From assembly GCF_000428945.1 (NCBI RefSeq), contig NZ_AUAX01000024.1, positions 79,185 through 143,184 of the forward strand: DNA of 64,000 nucleotides. The letters are read 5' to 3'. A model generated the notes under the pieces. The model worked only from the letters and a program-made list of their open reading frames with translations, searched no databases and was not told where the DNA came from. This document shows, piece by piece, positions 43,366 through 51,154 of the stretch. This DNA comes from Hamadaea tsunoensis DSM 44101 (lineage in GTDB: Bacteria; Actinomycetota; Actinomycetes; Mycobacteriales; Micromonosporaceae). Both the position numbers and the translations under genes were made by a program. Numbering within the stretch: the stretch's first letter is position 1; each line of letters begins with the position of its first letter.

Positions 43366-44124
43366 GTGGGCCTGCGTAAACCCTTCCTGCTGCTGGCGAT
43401 GCTGGCGATCATCCTGGTCGTCCTCGTCGAGCTCGGCTCCGGCCTGATCCTCGGCGGGGCCGACGCCTCCGGCGCCCTCGGCGGCGGCGCCCACGATCTC
43501 GGCGTCGACCTCGGCGACGTGTCCAACGTGTCGGAGCCGCCCGGGCGCGGGATCGCGTACCTGGCGCTGATCGACGTGATCGCCCTGTACACGACCGGGC
43601 TGTTCACGCTCAGCCTGATCGTGCCGGACCGTGTACAAGGGCGGGTCCAGGGCGTGGCGACGCTGATCGGGTCGATCATCCTGATCATCGTCTCGTTCGT
43701 CCTGGCGATCATCGCCTTCGTCGAACTGATGATCATGGTGTCGCTGTTCCTGGCGCCGCCCTTCGGGACCATCGTCTACCTCGCGATCTGGGGATTCTTC
43801 CCGGTCGGCAAGGCGTCGGTGATCATCGGGCTGCTGTTCTTCCTCAAGCTCTGCTGGGCGGTGCTGCTGCTCGTCGCGCAGCCGCGGTTCCTGCAGAACA
43901 AGGGGCTCGTGGCGCTGGTCGTCACGACGCTGGTCTGCAACATCGTGCTGGAGTTCCTGCACGACCTGCTGCCGGTGATCCTGGTCAGCATCCTCGACGA
44001 CATCGGCGCGATCGTCTTCGCCGTCGTCGCGATCGTCTGGGGCATCGTGCTGCTGGTCGGCTCGATCCCGTCGATCGTCAAGGCGGTCCGGGTCTCCGGC
44101 GCGCTGGTCAAGTCGGCGAGCTGA
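43366..44124 (+). CDS. Polytopic membrane protein of the injection cluster
   Basis: 252 residues with about six strongly hydrophobic segments and a short glycine-rich loop after the first. The GTG at 43366 has AAGGAG eight bases upstream. No family recognised. Last gene of the operon, followed by a strong terminator. Together with the two preceding genes it forms a membrane module beside the contractile apparatus. Confidence 0.75.
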   Translation: MGLRKPFLLLAMLAIILVVLVELGSGLILGGADASGALGGGAHDLGVDLGDVSNVSEPPGRGIAYLALIDVIALYTTGLFTLSLIVPDRVQGRVQGVATLIGSIILIIVSFVLAIIAFVELMIMVSLFLAPPFGTIVYLAIWGFFPVGKASVIIGLLFFLKLCWAVLLLVAQPRFLQNKGLVALVVTTLVCNIVLEFLHDLLPVILVSILDDIGAIVFAVVAIVWGIVLLVGSIPSIVKAVRVSGALVKSAS

Positions 44125-44149
44125 GGCCCGCCGGCCGACCAGACGGAAC

Positions 44150-44181
44150 GAGGGCCGCGCTCCGGACGGAGTGCGGCCCTC
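44150..44181. terminator. Bidirectional terminator after the injection cluster
   Basis: GAGGGCCGC...GCGGCCCTC with an inner CTCCG/CGGAG pair makes a long near-perfect hairpin between convergent genes. Confidence 0.85.
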
Positions 44182-44223
44182 GCGGACTTTCCGAAGTCCA
44201 GCCGTTCAGCAAGTCCGGCCGTT

Positions 44224-44607
44224 TCAGAAAGCCTGGCCCTTGCCCGGGCCCGGCTTCGCGCTGACGAGGCTCGGCGACGCCTTCTTGTCGTTGTCGCGCC
44301 GCTCGCCGCCGCGCTGCTCGCTGTCGCGCTGCTCGCTGTCGCGCCGCTGCGCATCTTCCCGGCCGGCGCCGCGGATGTTGGCCGCCACCTTGTCCGCCAC
44401 CGCCTGCGAGTCACGGATCTTGTCCGGCCCGGCCGCGCGGCCGATCGACCCCTCCGCCTCATCAATGATGTGCGAGAGCTCGGCGTCCACGGCCCGGTCC
44501 CGGCGGCGGCGCACGGCGTACGCGGTGATGGCCGCGGCCGAGCCGGCGGCGATGACACCGGCGGCGATGAGCGACTTCTTCTTGGCACTGGCCATGCGTA
44601 CGGCCAT
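44224..44607 (-). CDS. Small membrane-anchored hypothetical protein
   Basis: 127 residues from the ATG at 44607, or 123 from 44595; neither start has a well-spaced SD. One transmembrane segment (SLIAAGVIAAGSAAAITAYAV) near the N-terminus, then a charged, Arg/Asp/Glu-rich soluble tail. Part of the tail is a 15-bp in-frame repeat (RDSEQ copies). No function can be assigned. Confidence 0.65.
   Translation of the reverse strand: MAVRMASAKKKSLIAAGVIAAGSAAAITAYAVRRRRDRAVDAELSHIIDEAEGSIGRAAGPDKIRDSQAVADKVAANIRGAGREDAQRRDSEQRDSEQRGGERRDNDKKASPSLVSAKPGPGKGQAF
44296..44355. repeat. 15-bp in-frame array
   Basis: Four units near GCGCTGCTCGCTGTC, the middle two identical, encoding RDSEQ-type pentapeptides in the charged tail of the small protein. 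Confidence 0.88.
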
Positions 44608-44778
44608 CCCTTCACACGGGTCCTCCCCCGGGTCCCGCCGATCACCGTATCGGGCGGTCCTCACCGCGCGCAGCCGAAACACCAGATCTACCGGAACACT
44701 CCCACGATGGGCGGGGCGCGCTGCTCTGGGCGGAGGCACAGCGCTCCGGGCGCCGGCACGGTGCATAGGATCATCGGC

Positions 44779-45633
44779 ATGACGAAGGTGGCGGTGACCG
44801 GCGGCAGCGGCAAACTCGGCCGGGCGGTCGTGGCGGATCTGCTCGACCACGGCTACGAGGTGATCAACCTGGACGCGGTGCCGCCCCGCGAACCGACGAC
44901 CCCCTTCGTACGCCTCGACCTGACCGACTACGGCCAGACCTCGGAGGCGTTGAGCGCCGTGGACGACCGGCACGGCGGCGTGGACGCGGTCGTCCACCTG
45001 GCCGCGTTGCCGGCGCCGGGCGTGGCGACCAACGCGACCGTGTTCCACAACAACGTGCGGGCCAGCTACAACGTCTTCGCCGCCGCCCGGCAGGCGGGCA
45101 TCGAGAACGTGGTCTGGGCGTCCAGCGAGACGCTGCTCGGCCTGCCGCTCGACATCCCGCCGGTGGCCGTGCCGATCGACGAGACGCAGGCGCCCCGGCC
45201 CGAGTCCTCGTACTCGCTGGGGAAGCTGGTCGACGAGACGATCGCCGCCGAGTTCTGCCGGTGGAACCCGCGGCTGAAGATGGTCGGCCTGCGCTTCTCC
45301 AACGTGATGGAGGTCGCCGACTACGCGCAGTTCCCGTCGTTCGAGGCGGACCCGTTGCGGCGCAAGTGGAATCTGTGGGGCTACATCGACGCCCGCGACG
45401 GCGCCCAGGCGGTCCGCAAGGCGCTGGAGTACACCACGCCCGGCCTGGAGATCTTCATCATCGCCAACGCCGACACCGTCATGAGCCGGCCGTCGGCGGA
45501 ACTGGTCGCGGAGGTGTTCCCCGGCGTACCGGTCACGAAGGAACTGACCGGCACGCAGACCCTGCTCAGCATCGACAAGGCGCGCGCGTTGCTCGGCTAC
45601 GAGCCCGAGCACGCCTGGCGGGACCACATCTAG
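44779..45633 (+). CDS. NAD-dependent epimerase/dehydratase
   Basis: 284-residue extended SDR enzyme: nucleotide-binding VAVTGGSGKLGRAVVADLL, VVHLAALPAPG, and the active-site Ser with YSLGK (Tyr and Lys). Related to sugar-nucleotide epimerases or uronate dehydrogenase-like enzymes; substrate unknown. TAGGAT ends seven bases before the ATG and there is no SD, so a leaderless transcript is likely. A dispersed intergenic repeat follows the stop. Confidence 0.88.
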   Translation: MTKVAVTGGSGKLGRAVVADLLDHGYEVINLDAVPPREPTTPFVRLDLTDYGQTSEALSAVDDRHGGVDAVVHLAALPAPGVATNATVFHNNVRASYNVFAAARQAGIENVVWASSETLLGLPLDIPPVAVPIDETQAPRPESSYSLGKLVDETIAAEFCRWNPRLKMVGLRFSNVMEVADYAQFPSFEADPLRRKWNLWGYIDARDGAQAVRKALEYTTPGLEIFIIANADTVMSRPSAELVAEVFPGVPVTKELTGTQTLLSIDKARALLGYEPEHAWRDHI

Positions 45634-45640
45634 CCTTGGC

Positions 45641-45729
45641 GAATCAAGATCTTTTTGTCCCGGGTTCGCCGATCTCACCTCCGCTCCTCGCGCGGGAGAC
45701 CGTTGCGGCTCCTCCGCTTCGCTCCGGAG
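45641..45729 (+). repeat. Dispersed intergenic repeat, copy 2
   Basis: Aligns with 14624-14720 (see that entry). It starts eight bases after the epimerase stop. Copy 2 lacks the 8-bp segment and has GCTCCTCCGCTTCGCTCC where copy 1 has GCCCCTATCGCTGCGCTCC. Confidence 0.8.
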
Positions 45730-45744
45730 CAGTGCGTGCACCAG

Positions 45745-45857
45745 CCTTGATCATGTCACTCGTCTATGTCGAAATCCGGCCGCCGCAACATATCCGCGCT
45801 ACACGATCAAGGCCAGGCCATCCACTTCGACATATCCACGCGACATGATCAAGGCCG
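45745..45857. repeat. Palindromic intergenic element
   Basis: CCTTGATCATGTC at 45745 recurs inverted at 45842-45854, and the surrounding ~31 bp are also largely inverted. Within it, ACATATCCGCGCTACACG (45789) and ACATATCCACGCGACATG (45831) form ~27-bp direct repeats ending in ATCAAGGCC. Looks like a MITE- or REP-like intergenic element; no coding sequence. Confidence 0.7.
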
Positions 45858-45966
45858 GGGTCGCGCAGCATCATCGCCCGCGCCAGGCCCAGCCGGCCGT
45901 ACGGGCGTTGCGGTCGGGGCATTTCCGCGGACTGCGATCTCGTAGGGGATCCGCAGGGCTTTTGTA

Positions 45967-46027
45967 GCGCCTCCTGGAACGCTCGCCTGGCGTCCGGCCC
46001 GGACCCGGGCGGGACCCCAGGAGGCGC
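45967..46027 (+). promoter_or_regulatory. Hairpin hiding the paaI ribosome-binding site
   Basis: GCGCCTCCTGG (45967-45977) is perfectly complementary to CCAGGAGGCGC (46017-46027), which contains the AGGAGG Shine-Dalgarno of the gene at 46030. The 39-base loop is itself GC-rich. The site would be closed unless the hairpin is opened. Confidence 0.65.
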
Positions 46028-46029
46028 CG

Positions 46030-46515
46030 ATGACCGACACGCCGACCATCCGCTCCGCGGCCGAACCTCAGTTGGGCCGCCTGCGGGCCGAGGAGATCGC
46101 CGCGGCGCTCCTCGCCCGCGATCAGGCCAGCCGCGCGCTCGGCATCCAACTCGACCAGGTCTCGCCCGGGTACGCCCGCCTGCGCATGCGGGCCACCGAG
46201 GCGATGGTCAACGGGCACGGCGTCGTGCACGGCGGATACCTGTTCCTGCTGGCCGACGCCGCGTTCGCGTACGCGAGCAACACGCACGGGCCGATGGCCG
46301 TCGCCCACAGTGCCGAGATCACCTTTCTGCAGCCGGCCGCGGCCGGGCAGCTGCTCGTCGCCGACGCCCTCGAACGCTCCCGGCGCGGGCGGGTGGGCGT
46401 CTACGACGTCACCGTGAGCGCGGGCCCGGACGTCATCGCCGAGTTCCGCGGCCGCAGCGCGCTCGTCGCCGGGCGGCACAGCCTCTCGGCCTCCCCCAGC
46501 GAACCTCCTTTCTGA
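46030..46515 (+). CDS. paaI: PaaI-family hotdog thioesterase
   Basis: 161-residue acyl-CoA thioesterase of the PaaI group. The active-site region is VNGHGVVHGGYLFLLADAAFAYASNTHG with the conserved HGG and Asp, followed by ITFLQPAAAGQLLVADALERSRRGRVGVYDVTV. In phenylacetate catabolism it rescues trapped CoA esters; here no other paa ring-cleavage genes are present, so it may serve the adjacent biosynthetic genes. First gene of a five-gene plus-strand series, with its SD in a hairpin. A 20-bp repeat spans its stop codon. Confidence 0.88.
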   Translation: MTDTPTIRSAAEPQLGRLRAEEIAAALLARDQASRALGIQLDQVSPGYARLRMRATEAMVNGHGVVHGGYLFLLADAAFAYASNTHGPMAVAHSAEITFLQPAAAGQLLVADALERSRRGRVGVYDVTVSAGPDVIAEFRGRSALVAGRHSLSASPSEPPF

Positions 46516-46560
46516 GCACCGAACCTCCCTCTGAGCGCTGAACGTCCTTTCCGAGCGACC
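46501..46560. repeat. ~20-bp tandem array at the paaI 3' end
   Basis: Three units near GAACCTCCTTTCTGAGCACC (20, 19 and 21 bp); the first contains the paaI stop codon. Confidence 0.8.
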
Positions 46561-46583
46561 GCCCCAGACGACAAGGATCCGAT

Positions 46584-47585
46584 ATGGACACAGACACGGG
46601 GACTCTCCGCAGAATGGTCTGGGTCTTCCCCGACCGCGAATCCAGCCGTGCCCTCCCCAAATGGCAGAAGGCCTTCTGGGCGGCGTACGAGGAGGAAGCC
46701 GGGCGGCTCGGGCTGACCTGGCAGCGGCACGCCCCCGACGACATCGCCGTGGACCACCTGCGGCGCGGCGAGCCGCCGAGGTTCTACGTGGCCGGCGAGC
46801 TCGTCACGCCCGCGGACACGCTGTTCGTCACCTCGCTCTACTCGCTGCCCTACCAGTCGCAGGACGTCTTCAACCAGTACGCGATGTACGCCGTCCTGGA
46901 GAACGCGGGGTTCTACCTGCCCGCCCCGCCGAGCCTGTCGTCGATCGTCAACGACAAGCTCGCGACGATCCTGTACCTCAAGGACTCGCCGATCCCGGCC
47001 GTGCCCACGCTGCGGATCGGCACCGGACGCGACCTCGGCGTACGCCTCTACGAACCGGTGCTCGCCGACCTCACCTTCCCGGCGATCGTGAAGCCCGTCG
47101 GGTGGTGCGCCGGCTGGGGCATCTGCATGGCCCGCGACCTCGAAGACCTGCACGGGCTGCTGAGCCTGGCCCAGGGCGGGGAGACGGCCATGGCGATCCA
47201 GCCGTACCTCGGCCCCGGCACGATCGACTTTCGGGTGTTCCTGGTCGACGGCGAGCCGCACACGGTCGCCCGGCGTACGCCGCCGGACGGGGCCTACGTG
47301 GCGAACTTCGGCCGGGGCGGCGGGATCGAGTACATCGACACGCCGCCGGAGCTGAAGGAGACGCTGGCCTACGTGGCGGAGCGCGTACCGATCCCGTTCC
47401 TGTGCGTCGACTTCCTCTTCGACGGCGAGGACTACTGGCTGTCCGAGATCGAGCCCGACGGGGCGATCGTCTGCCCCGACCCCACCGACCGCGTCTTCGT
47501 CGACCGGCAGCGCGCCATCATCCAGGCGCGGTTCGCGGCGTACGCGCGCGGCCACGCCCGACACCTGGAGACGAACCATGTCTGA
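46584..47585 (+). CDS. ATP-grasp enzyme (RimK/glutathione-synthetase-like)
   Basis: 333 residues. The ATP-grasp fold is visible from ~115 on: NDKLATILYLKDSPIPAVPTLRIG, the lysine strand FPAIVKPVGWCAGWGI, the hinge AIQPYLGPGTIDFRVFLVDG and the Mg-binding segment DFLFDGEDYWLSEIEPDGAI. Such enzymes form amide or peptide bonds via acyl-phosphates. The substrate is unknown; the neighbours suggest a ligation step in a small-molecule pathway. Overlaps the following gene by 8 bp. Confidence 0.85.
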   Translation: MDTDTGTLRRMVWVFPDRESSRALPKWQKAFWAAYEEEAGRLGLTWQRHAPDDIAVDHLRRGEPPRFYVAGELVTPADTLFVTSLYSLPYQSQDVFNQYAMYAVLENAGFYLPAPPSLSSIVNDKLATILYLKDSPIPAVPTLRIGTGRDLGVRLYEPVLADLTFPAIVKPVGWCAGWGICMARDLEDLHGLLSLAQGGETAMAIQPYLGPGTIDFRVFLVDGEPHTVARRTPPDGAYVANFGRGGGIEYIDTPPELKETLAYVAERVPIPFLCVDFLFDGEDYWLSEIEPDGAIVCPDPTDRVFVDRQRAIIQARFAAYARGHARHLETNHV

Positions 47586-48882
47586 AACACGGCTTGAAAC
47601 ACGGCTTGAAACACAACTTGAAACACAGCCTGGCTTCCTGCTCGGGACGGCCGAGCTCACCGACGCGAACGTCGAGCGCATCGCCCACCTGCTCGACCGG
47701 TTGCGCGCCGATCCCGGCCTCGCCGGCCGGTACGCGGGCACCGGTCCGGTGACGAGCCTGTCGGAGCTGGCCGGCGTACCCGTGATGCGCAAGGACGACC
47801 TGCAGGCGGCGCTGGCCGCCCACCCGCCGAAAGCAGCGGCGGCGGCCACCTGGATCTTCCAAAGTGGAGGGAGCACCGGCTCGCCGCAGGTCGGGTACGC
47901 GCCGACCGGCCTCTACATGCGAGAGGTCTACGAGAACTGGCCGGCCCTCGGCCCGGACGACGTGTTCGTCAACGGCTGGAGCGCGGGCAAGATGTGGGGC
48001 GCGCACTTCCTCGTCAACGCGTACGCCGATCATGCCGGCTGCACGGCGATGAACGTCGGGGCGATGACGAAGGACGAGTACTCGGCCTGGCTGGAGTTCT
48101 TCGCGAAGCGGCGAGTGACGGCCTTCGGCGGTACGCCGAGCGTGCTGCGCCTGGTCTTCGGCCACGCGCGGGAGGCGGGCATCAAGCTGCCGGACCTGCG
48201 GGCGGTGCTGTTCCTGGGCGAGGCGTGGGATCCGCGGATCGACGACGACCTGGCCGTGGTGGCGCCGGGCGCGCGGCGCTGGGGGATGTTCGGCAGCACC
48301 GAGACATGGGTCGTCGCGACGAACACGCCGGAGTGCGCCTACGACACCTGGCACCCGCTGCCCTCGCAGCTCGTCCACGTCGGATCTGCGGGACAGGACG
48401 GGTCAGTCGAGGAGGAGCAGTTCCTCGACTTCACCACGCTGAACCCGGAAGGACTGAACCCGATCCTGCGCTACCAGACCGGTGACGCGGGCGAGATCAC
48501 GGCCTGCCCGTGCGGCGACCCGCGGCCGGCCCTGAAGATCCTCGGGCGGCGGGACGGGCTCATCAAGTTCCGCGGGCACCTGGTGAACGTCGCCGACACG
48601 CTGGCGGAGGTCGGCGGCGTGCCGGGCGTCGCGAAGGCGCAGCTGGTCGTGCACGAGTACGCCGACGGCAACGCGGTCCTCGAAGTCCTGGCCCTGCCGA
48701 GCGGGGCGGCGACCGAGGGGCTGGCCGAACGCGTCCGCGACCGCATCGCCGGGGCCGGGTTCGGGCCGAGCATCGTGTTCCAGCGCAACCCGCACGCCCT
48801 GCGGGTGACCGTCGTGGACGCGCTGCTGGGCAACGAGCGGACGGGGAAGATCCCGAATCTCGTCACCCGGCGGGAGTCGTGA
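47578..48882 (+). CDS. PaaK-like AMP-forming ligase
   Basis: 434 residues, of the phenylacetate-CoA ligase-like branch of adenylating enzymes: IFQSGGSTGSPQ (P-loop), NGWSAGKMWGAHFLVN, VTAFGGTPSVLRL, MFGSTETW, LRYQTGDAGEITACPCGDPRP and LGRRDGLIKFRG. Probably activates an aromatic or short acid as acyl-AMP. The first 16 residues are an ETRL/ETQL ladder from a 12-bp array and are not part of the family fold. The stop overlaps the MFS gene (GTGA). Confidence 0.88.
   Translation: MSETRLETRLETQLETQPGFLLGTAELTDANVERIAHLLDRLRADPGLAGRYAGTGPVTSLSELAGVPVMRKDDLQAALAAHPPKAAAAATWIFQSGGSTGSPQVGYAPTGLYMREVYENWPALGPDDVFVNGWSAGKMWGAHFLVNAYADHAGCTAMNVGAMTKDEYSAWLEFFAKRRVTAFGGTPSVLRLVFGHAREAGIKLPDLRAVLFLGEAWDPRIDDDLAVVAPGARRWGMFGSTETWVVATNTPECAYDTWHPLPSQLVHVGSAGQDGSVEEEQFLDFTTLNPEGLNPILRYQTGDAGEITACPCGDPRPALKILGRRDGLIKFRGHLVNVADTLAEVGGVPGVAKAQLVVHEYADGNAVLEVLALPSGAATEGLAERVRDRIAGAGFGPSIVFQRNPHALRVTVVDALLGNERTGKIPNLVTRRES
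47584..47631. repeat. 12-bp in-frame array at the ligase N-terminus
   Basis: Four units of GAAACACGGCTT (first two identical), encoding ETRL/ETQL tetrapeptides from codon 3. Confidence 0.95.
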
Positions 48883-50195
48883 CCGGCACGGCCGTCCGCA
48901 ACGAGGTCCCGACCCCACGCGTACGCGCGCTGGGGCGGGACTTCCAGCTGTTGTGGACGGGGCAGACGGTCAGCTACCTCGGCGACCGCGTCACGCTCTT
49001 CGTGATCCCGACCGTGCTCGTGTTCCTGCTGCACGGCAGCGCCTTCGACGTCGGGCTCATCAGCACCGCGCAGTACCTGGCGATCCCGGTCCTCAGCCTG
49101 GCCGCCGGCGCGCTGGCCGACCGGTGGGATCTGCGTACGATGCTGATCGCGTGCGACCTGCTGCGGTTCGCGGCGATCGCGATCATCCCGGTCGCGTACT
49201 GGCAGGGGTTCCTGAGCGTGGGGCTGCTGTTCGGCTGCGTCGTGGTCGTCAGCGCCTGCACGGTCTTCTTCAACATCGGCTACATGCCGGCCGTCGCCTC
49301 CATCGTGGAGTCCGGCGAACTGGTGCGGGGCAACTCCCGGATGGAGGCCAGCCGCACCGTCTCCGAGCTCGGCGGGCCGGCCGTGGCGGGCGGGATCTAC
49401 CAGGTGTTCGGGGTGGCGGCGCTGTTCATCGACGCGTTCAGCTACCTGTTCTCCGCGGCCCTCATCCGGTTCATGAAGCCGTTCGGTACGCGTACCGGGG
49501 GGCGGCAGATCCTGGCCCGCGCGATGACCGGCGTCCGTCGCAACTGGACGGATCCGGTCCTGCGCCGCAGTACGGCGGGGACGCTGCTGGCCAACATCGG
49601 CGGCCCGATCTTCGTCACGCAGATGCCGGTGCTGGCGTACCAGGGGCTGGGGCTGTCGGCCGGGATGTTCGGCGCCGTCATGTCCCTGGCCGCCGTCGGG
49701 GCGGTGCTCGGGGCCCTGATCGCCCCGCGGGTCAGCGCCCGGGTGGGCTCCGGCCGGATGCTCGCGCTGTCCATGGTCTGCCACTCCGCGTCCGGCCTCG
49801 GGCTGCTGTTCGTCCCCCGCTTCCCGGCCCTCGCCGTGCTCCCGCTGACGCTGGCGGCCTACGGCTTCTTCTTCGCCTGGTACAACATCAACAGCGCCGC
49901 GGTCCGCCAGGCCCGCGTACCGGTCGGCGACCAGGCGGTCATCCACGGCGCGTACCGCACCGTGACCTGGGGCGTCATCCCGCTCAGCACGTTCACCGGC
50001 GGCTGGATCGTCACGCACCTCGCCACCAACCACGGCATCCTGTACGCCGCCAAGTACACCGTGCTCGGCGCGACCGTGATCGGCATCCTCTCGATCATCC
50101 CGCTGGCCGGAATGCAGCGCCTGCTCGCGACCGCCCCGCCGATGCGGCCGGAGCCGGTCGCCGAACCCCGCCCGGAGGTGGCGACAGCCTCATGA
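48879..50195 (+). CDS. MFS transporter
   Basis: 438 residues with about twelve transmembrane helices, of the DHA3 (macrolide exporter-like, MefA type) group: FQLLWTGQTVSYLGDRVTLFVIPTVL start and the cytoplasmic loop LADRWDLRTMLIACDLLRF. Likely exports the product of the surrounding genes. The GTG at 48879 overlaps the ligase stop. Confidence 0.9.
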   Translation: MTGTAVRNEVPTPRVRALGRDFQLLWTGQTVSYLGDRVTLFVIPTVLVFLLHGSAFDVGLISTAQYLAIPVLSLAAGALADRWDLRTMLIACDLLRFAAIAIIPVAYWQGFLSVGLLFGCVVVVSACTVFFNIGYMPAVASIVESGELVRGNSRMEASRTVSELGGPAVAGGIYQVFGVAALFIDAFSYLFSAALIRFMKPFGTRTGGRQILARAMTGVRRNWTDPVLRRSTAGTLLANIGGPIFVTQMPVLAYQGLGLSAGMFGAVMSLAAVGAVLGALIAPRVSARVGSGRMLALSMVCHSASGLGLLFVPRFPALAVLPLTLAAYGFFFAWYNINSAAVRQARVPVGDQAVIHGAYRTVTWGVIPLSTFTGGWIVTHLATNHGILYAAKYTVLGATVIGILSIIPLAGMQRLLATAPPMRPEPVAEPRPEVATAS

Positions 50196-51049
50196 ACGCG
50201 ACCGTCCTCATCACCGGTGCCTCGTCCGGCATCGGCCTGGCCACCGCCGTCGCCGCGGCCCGCGCGGGCTTCACGACCGTCGGCACGGTACGCCGCCCGG
50301 ACGGTGACCTCGCCCTGCGCGAGGCCGCCGAGAAGGCCGGCGTCTGGATCGACGTCGTCACGCTGGAGGTGACCGATCCCGAGTCGGTGCACGACTGCGT
50401 ACGCTCGGTCGTCGCGATGCACGGCCGTCTCGACGCGCTGGTCAACAACGCCGGCGTGGCCGGGATCGCGCCCACCGCCGAACTGTGCGCCATGCAGTCG
50501 CTGCGGGCGAGCATGGAGGTGAACTTCTTCGGCGTGGTCGCGATGACCCGGGCGGCCATGCCCCACCTGCGGGCGGCGCGCGGCCGGCTCGTCACCGTCT
50601 CCAGCGTCCGGGGCGTCGTCGGCCAGCCCTTCAACGAGGCGTACTCGGCCGCCAAGTTCGCCGTCGAGGGCTTCATGGAAGGGCTCGCGCCGGTCGCCGC
50701 CGAGGTCGGCGTACGCGTCTCCGTCGTGGAACCGGCCGCCGTCCTGGACACGGACTTCATCGCCAACGCGCACGCCGACCCGACCGCGATGCTGGCCGCG
50801 GCCGGGCCGTACGAGGAGGCGTACCGCGCGTACCGGGGGTGGGTGCAGACGGGGGCCGTCGAGGGCGCCCAGGTGGCGGCGGACGTCGCGGACGTGGTGG
50901 TCGCGACGCTCACCGCCGACCAGCCCGCGTTCCGCGTCCAGACCAGCGAGTACGCGCGCCGCTACGTCAGCCGCAAGCTGGCCGACCCCGACGGCTCCGT
51001 CATCCAGGCGCTCACCCGCTCCTGGGTCCGCCCGGATCCGGCCCCGTAG
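50192..51049 (+). CDS. Short-chain dehydrogenase/reductase
   Basis: 285-residue classical SDR: TGASSGIGLATAVAAA cofactor loop, LVNNAGVAG, catalytic Ser in VTVSSVRG and YSAAKFA (Tyr-x-x-x-Lys). An Arg at the end of strand 2 (TVRRPDG) favours NADP(H). Last gene of the plus-strand series, ATGA overlap with the MFS gene. Substrate unknown. Confidence 0.9.
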   Translation: MNATVLITGASSGIGLATAVAAARAGFTTVGTVRRPDGDLALREAAEKAGVWIDVVTLEVTDPESVHDCVRSVVAMHGRLDALVNNAGVAGIAPTAELCAMQSLRASMEVNFFGVVAMTRAAMPHLRAARGRLVTVSSVRGVVGQPFNEAYSAAKFAVEGFMEGLAPVAAEVGVRVSVVEPAAVLDTDFIANAHADPTAMLAAAGPYEEAYRAYRGWVQTGAVEGAQVAADVADVVVATLTADQPAFRVQTSEYARRYVSRKLADPDGSVIQALTRSWVRPDPAP

Positions 51050-51060
51050 GGCGGCGTCCG

Positions 51061-51106
51061 CACACGACTACATGCACACGACTACATGCACACGACTACA
51101 TGCACA
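51061..51106. repeat. 14-bp tandem array
   Basis: CACACGACTACATG three times perfectly plus a remnant, placed between the SDR stop and the shared terminator. Confidence 0.95.
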
Positions 51107-51114
51107 CACGAGGA

Positions 51115-51139
51115 AGCCCCGGCCGGATCGGCCGGGGCT
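51115..51139. terminator. Bidirectional terminator between the two biosynthetic operons
   Basis: AGCCCCGGCC and GGCCGGGGCT form a 10-bp stem around a short loop, with a T-rich stretch on the plus side. It separates the convergent SDR and DUF3050 genes. Confidence 0.88.
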
Positions 51140-51154
51140 CTTCTCGTGCGGATC

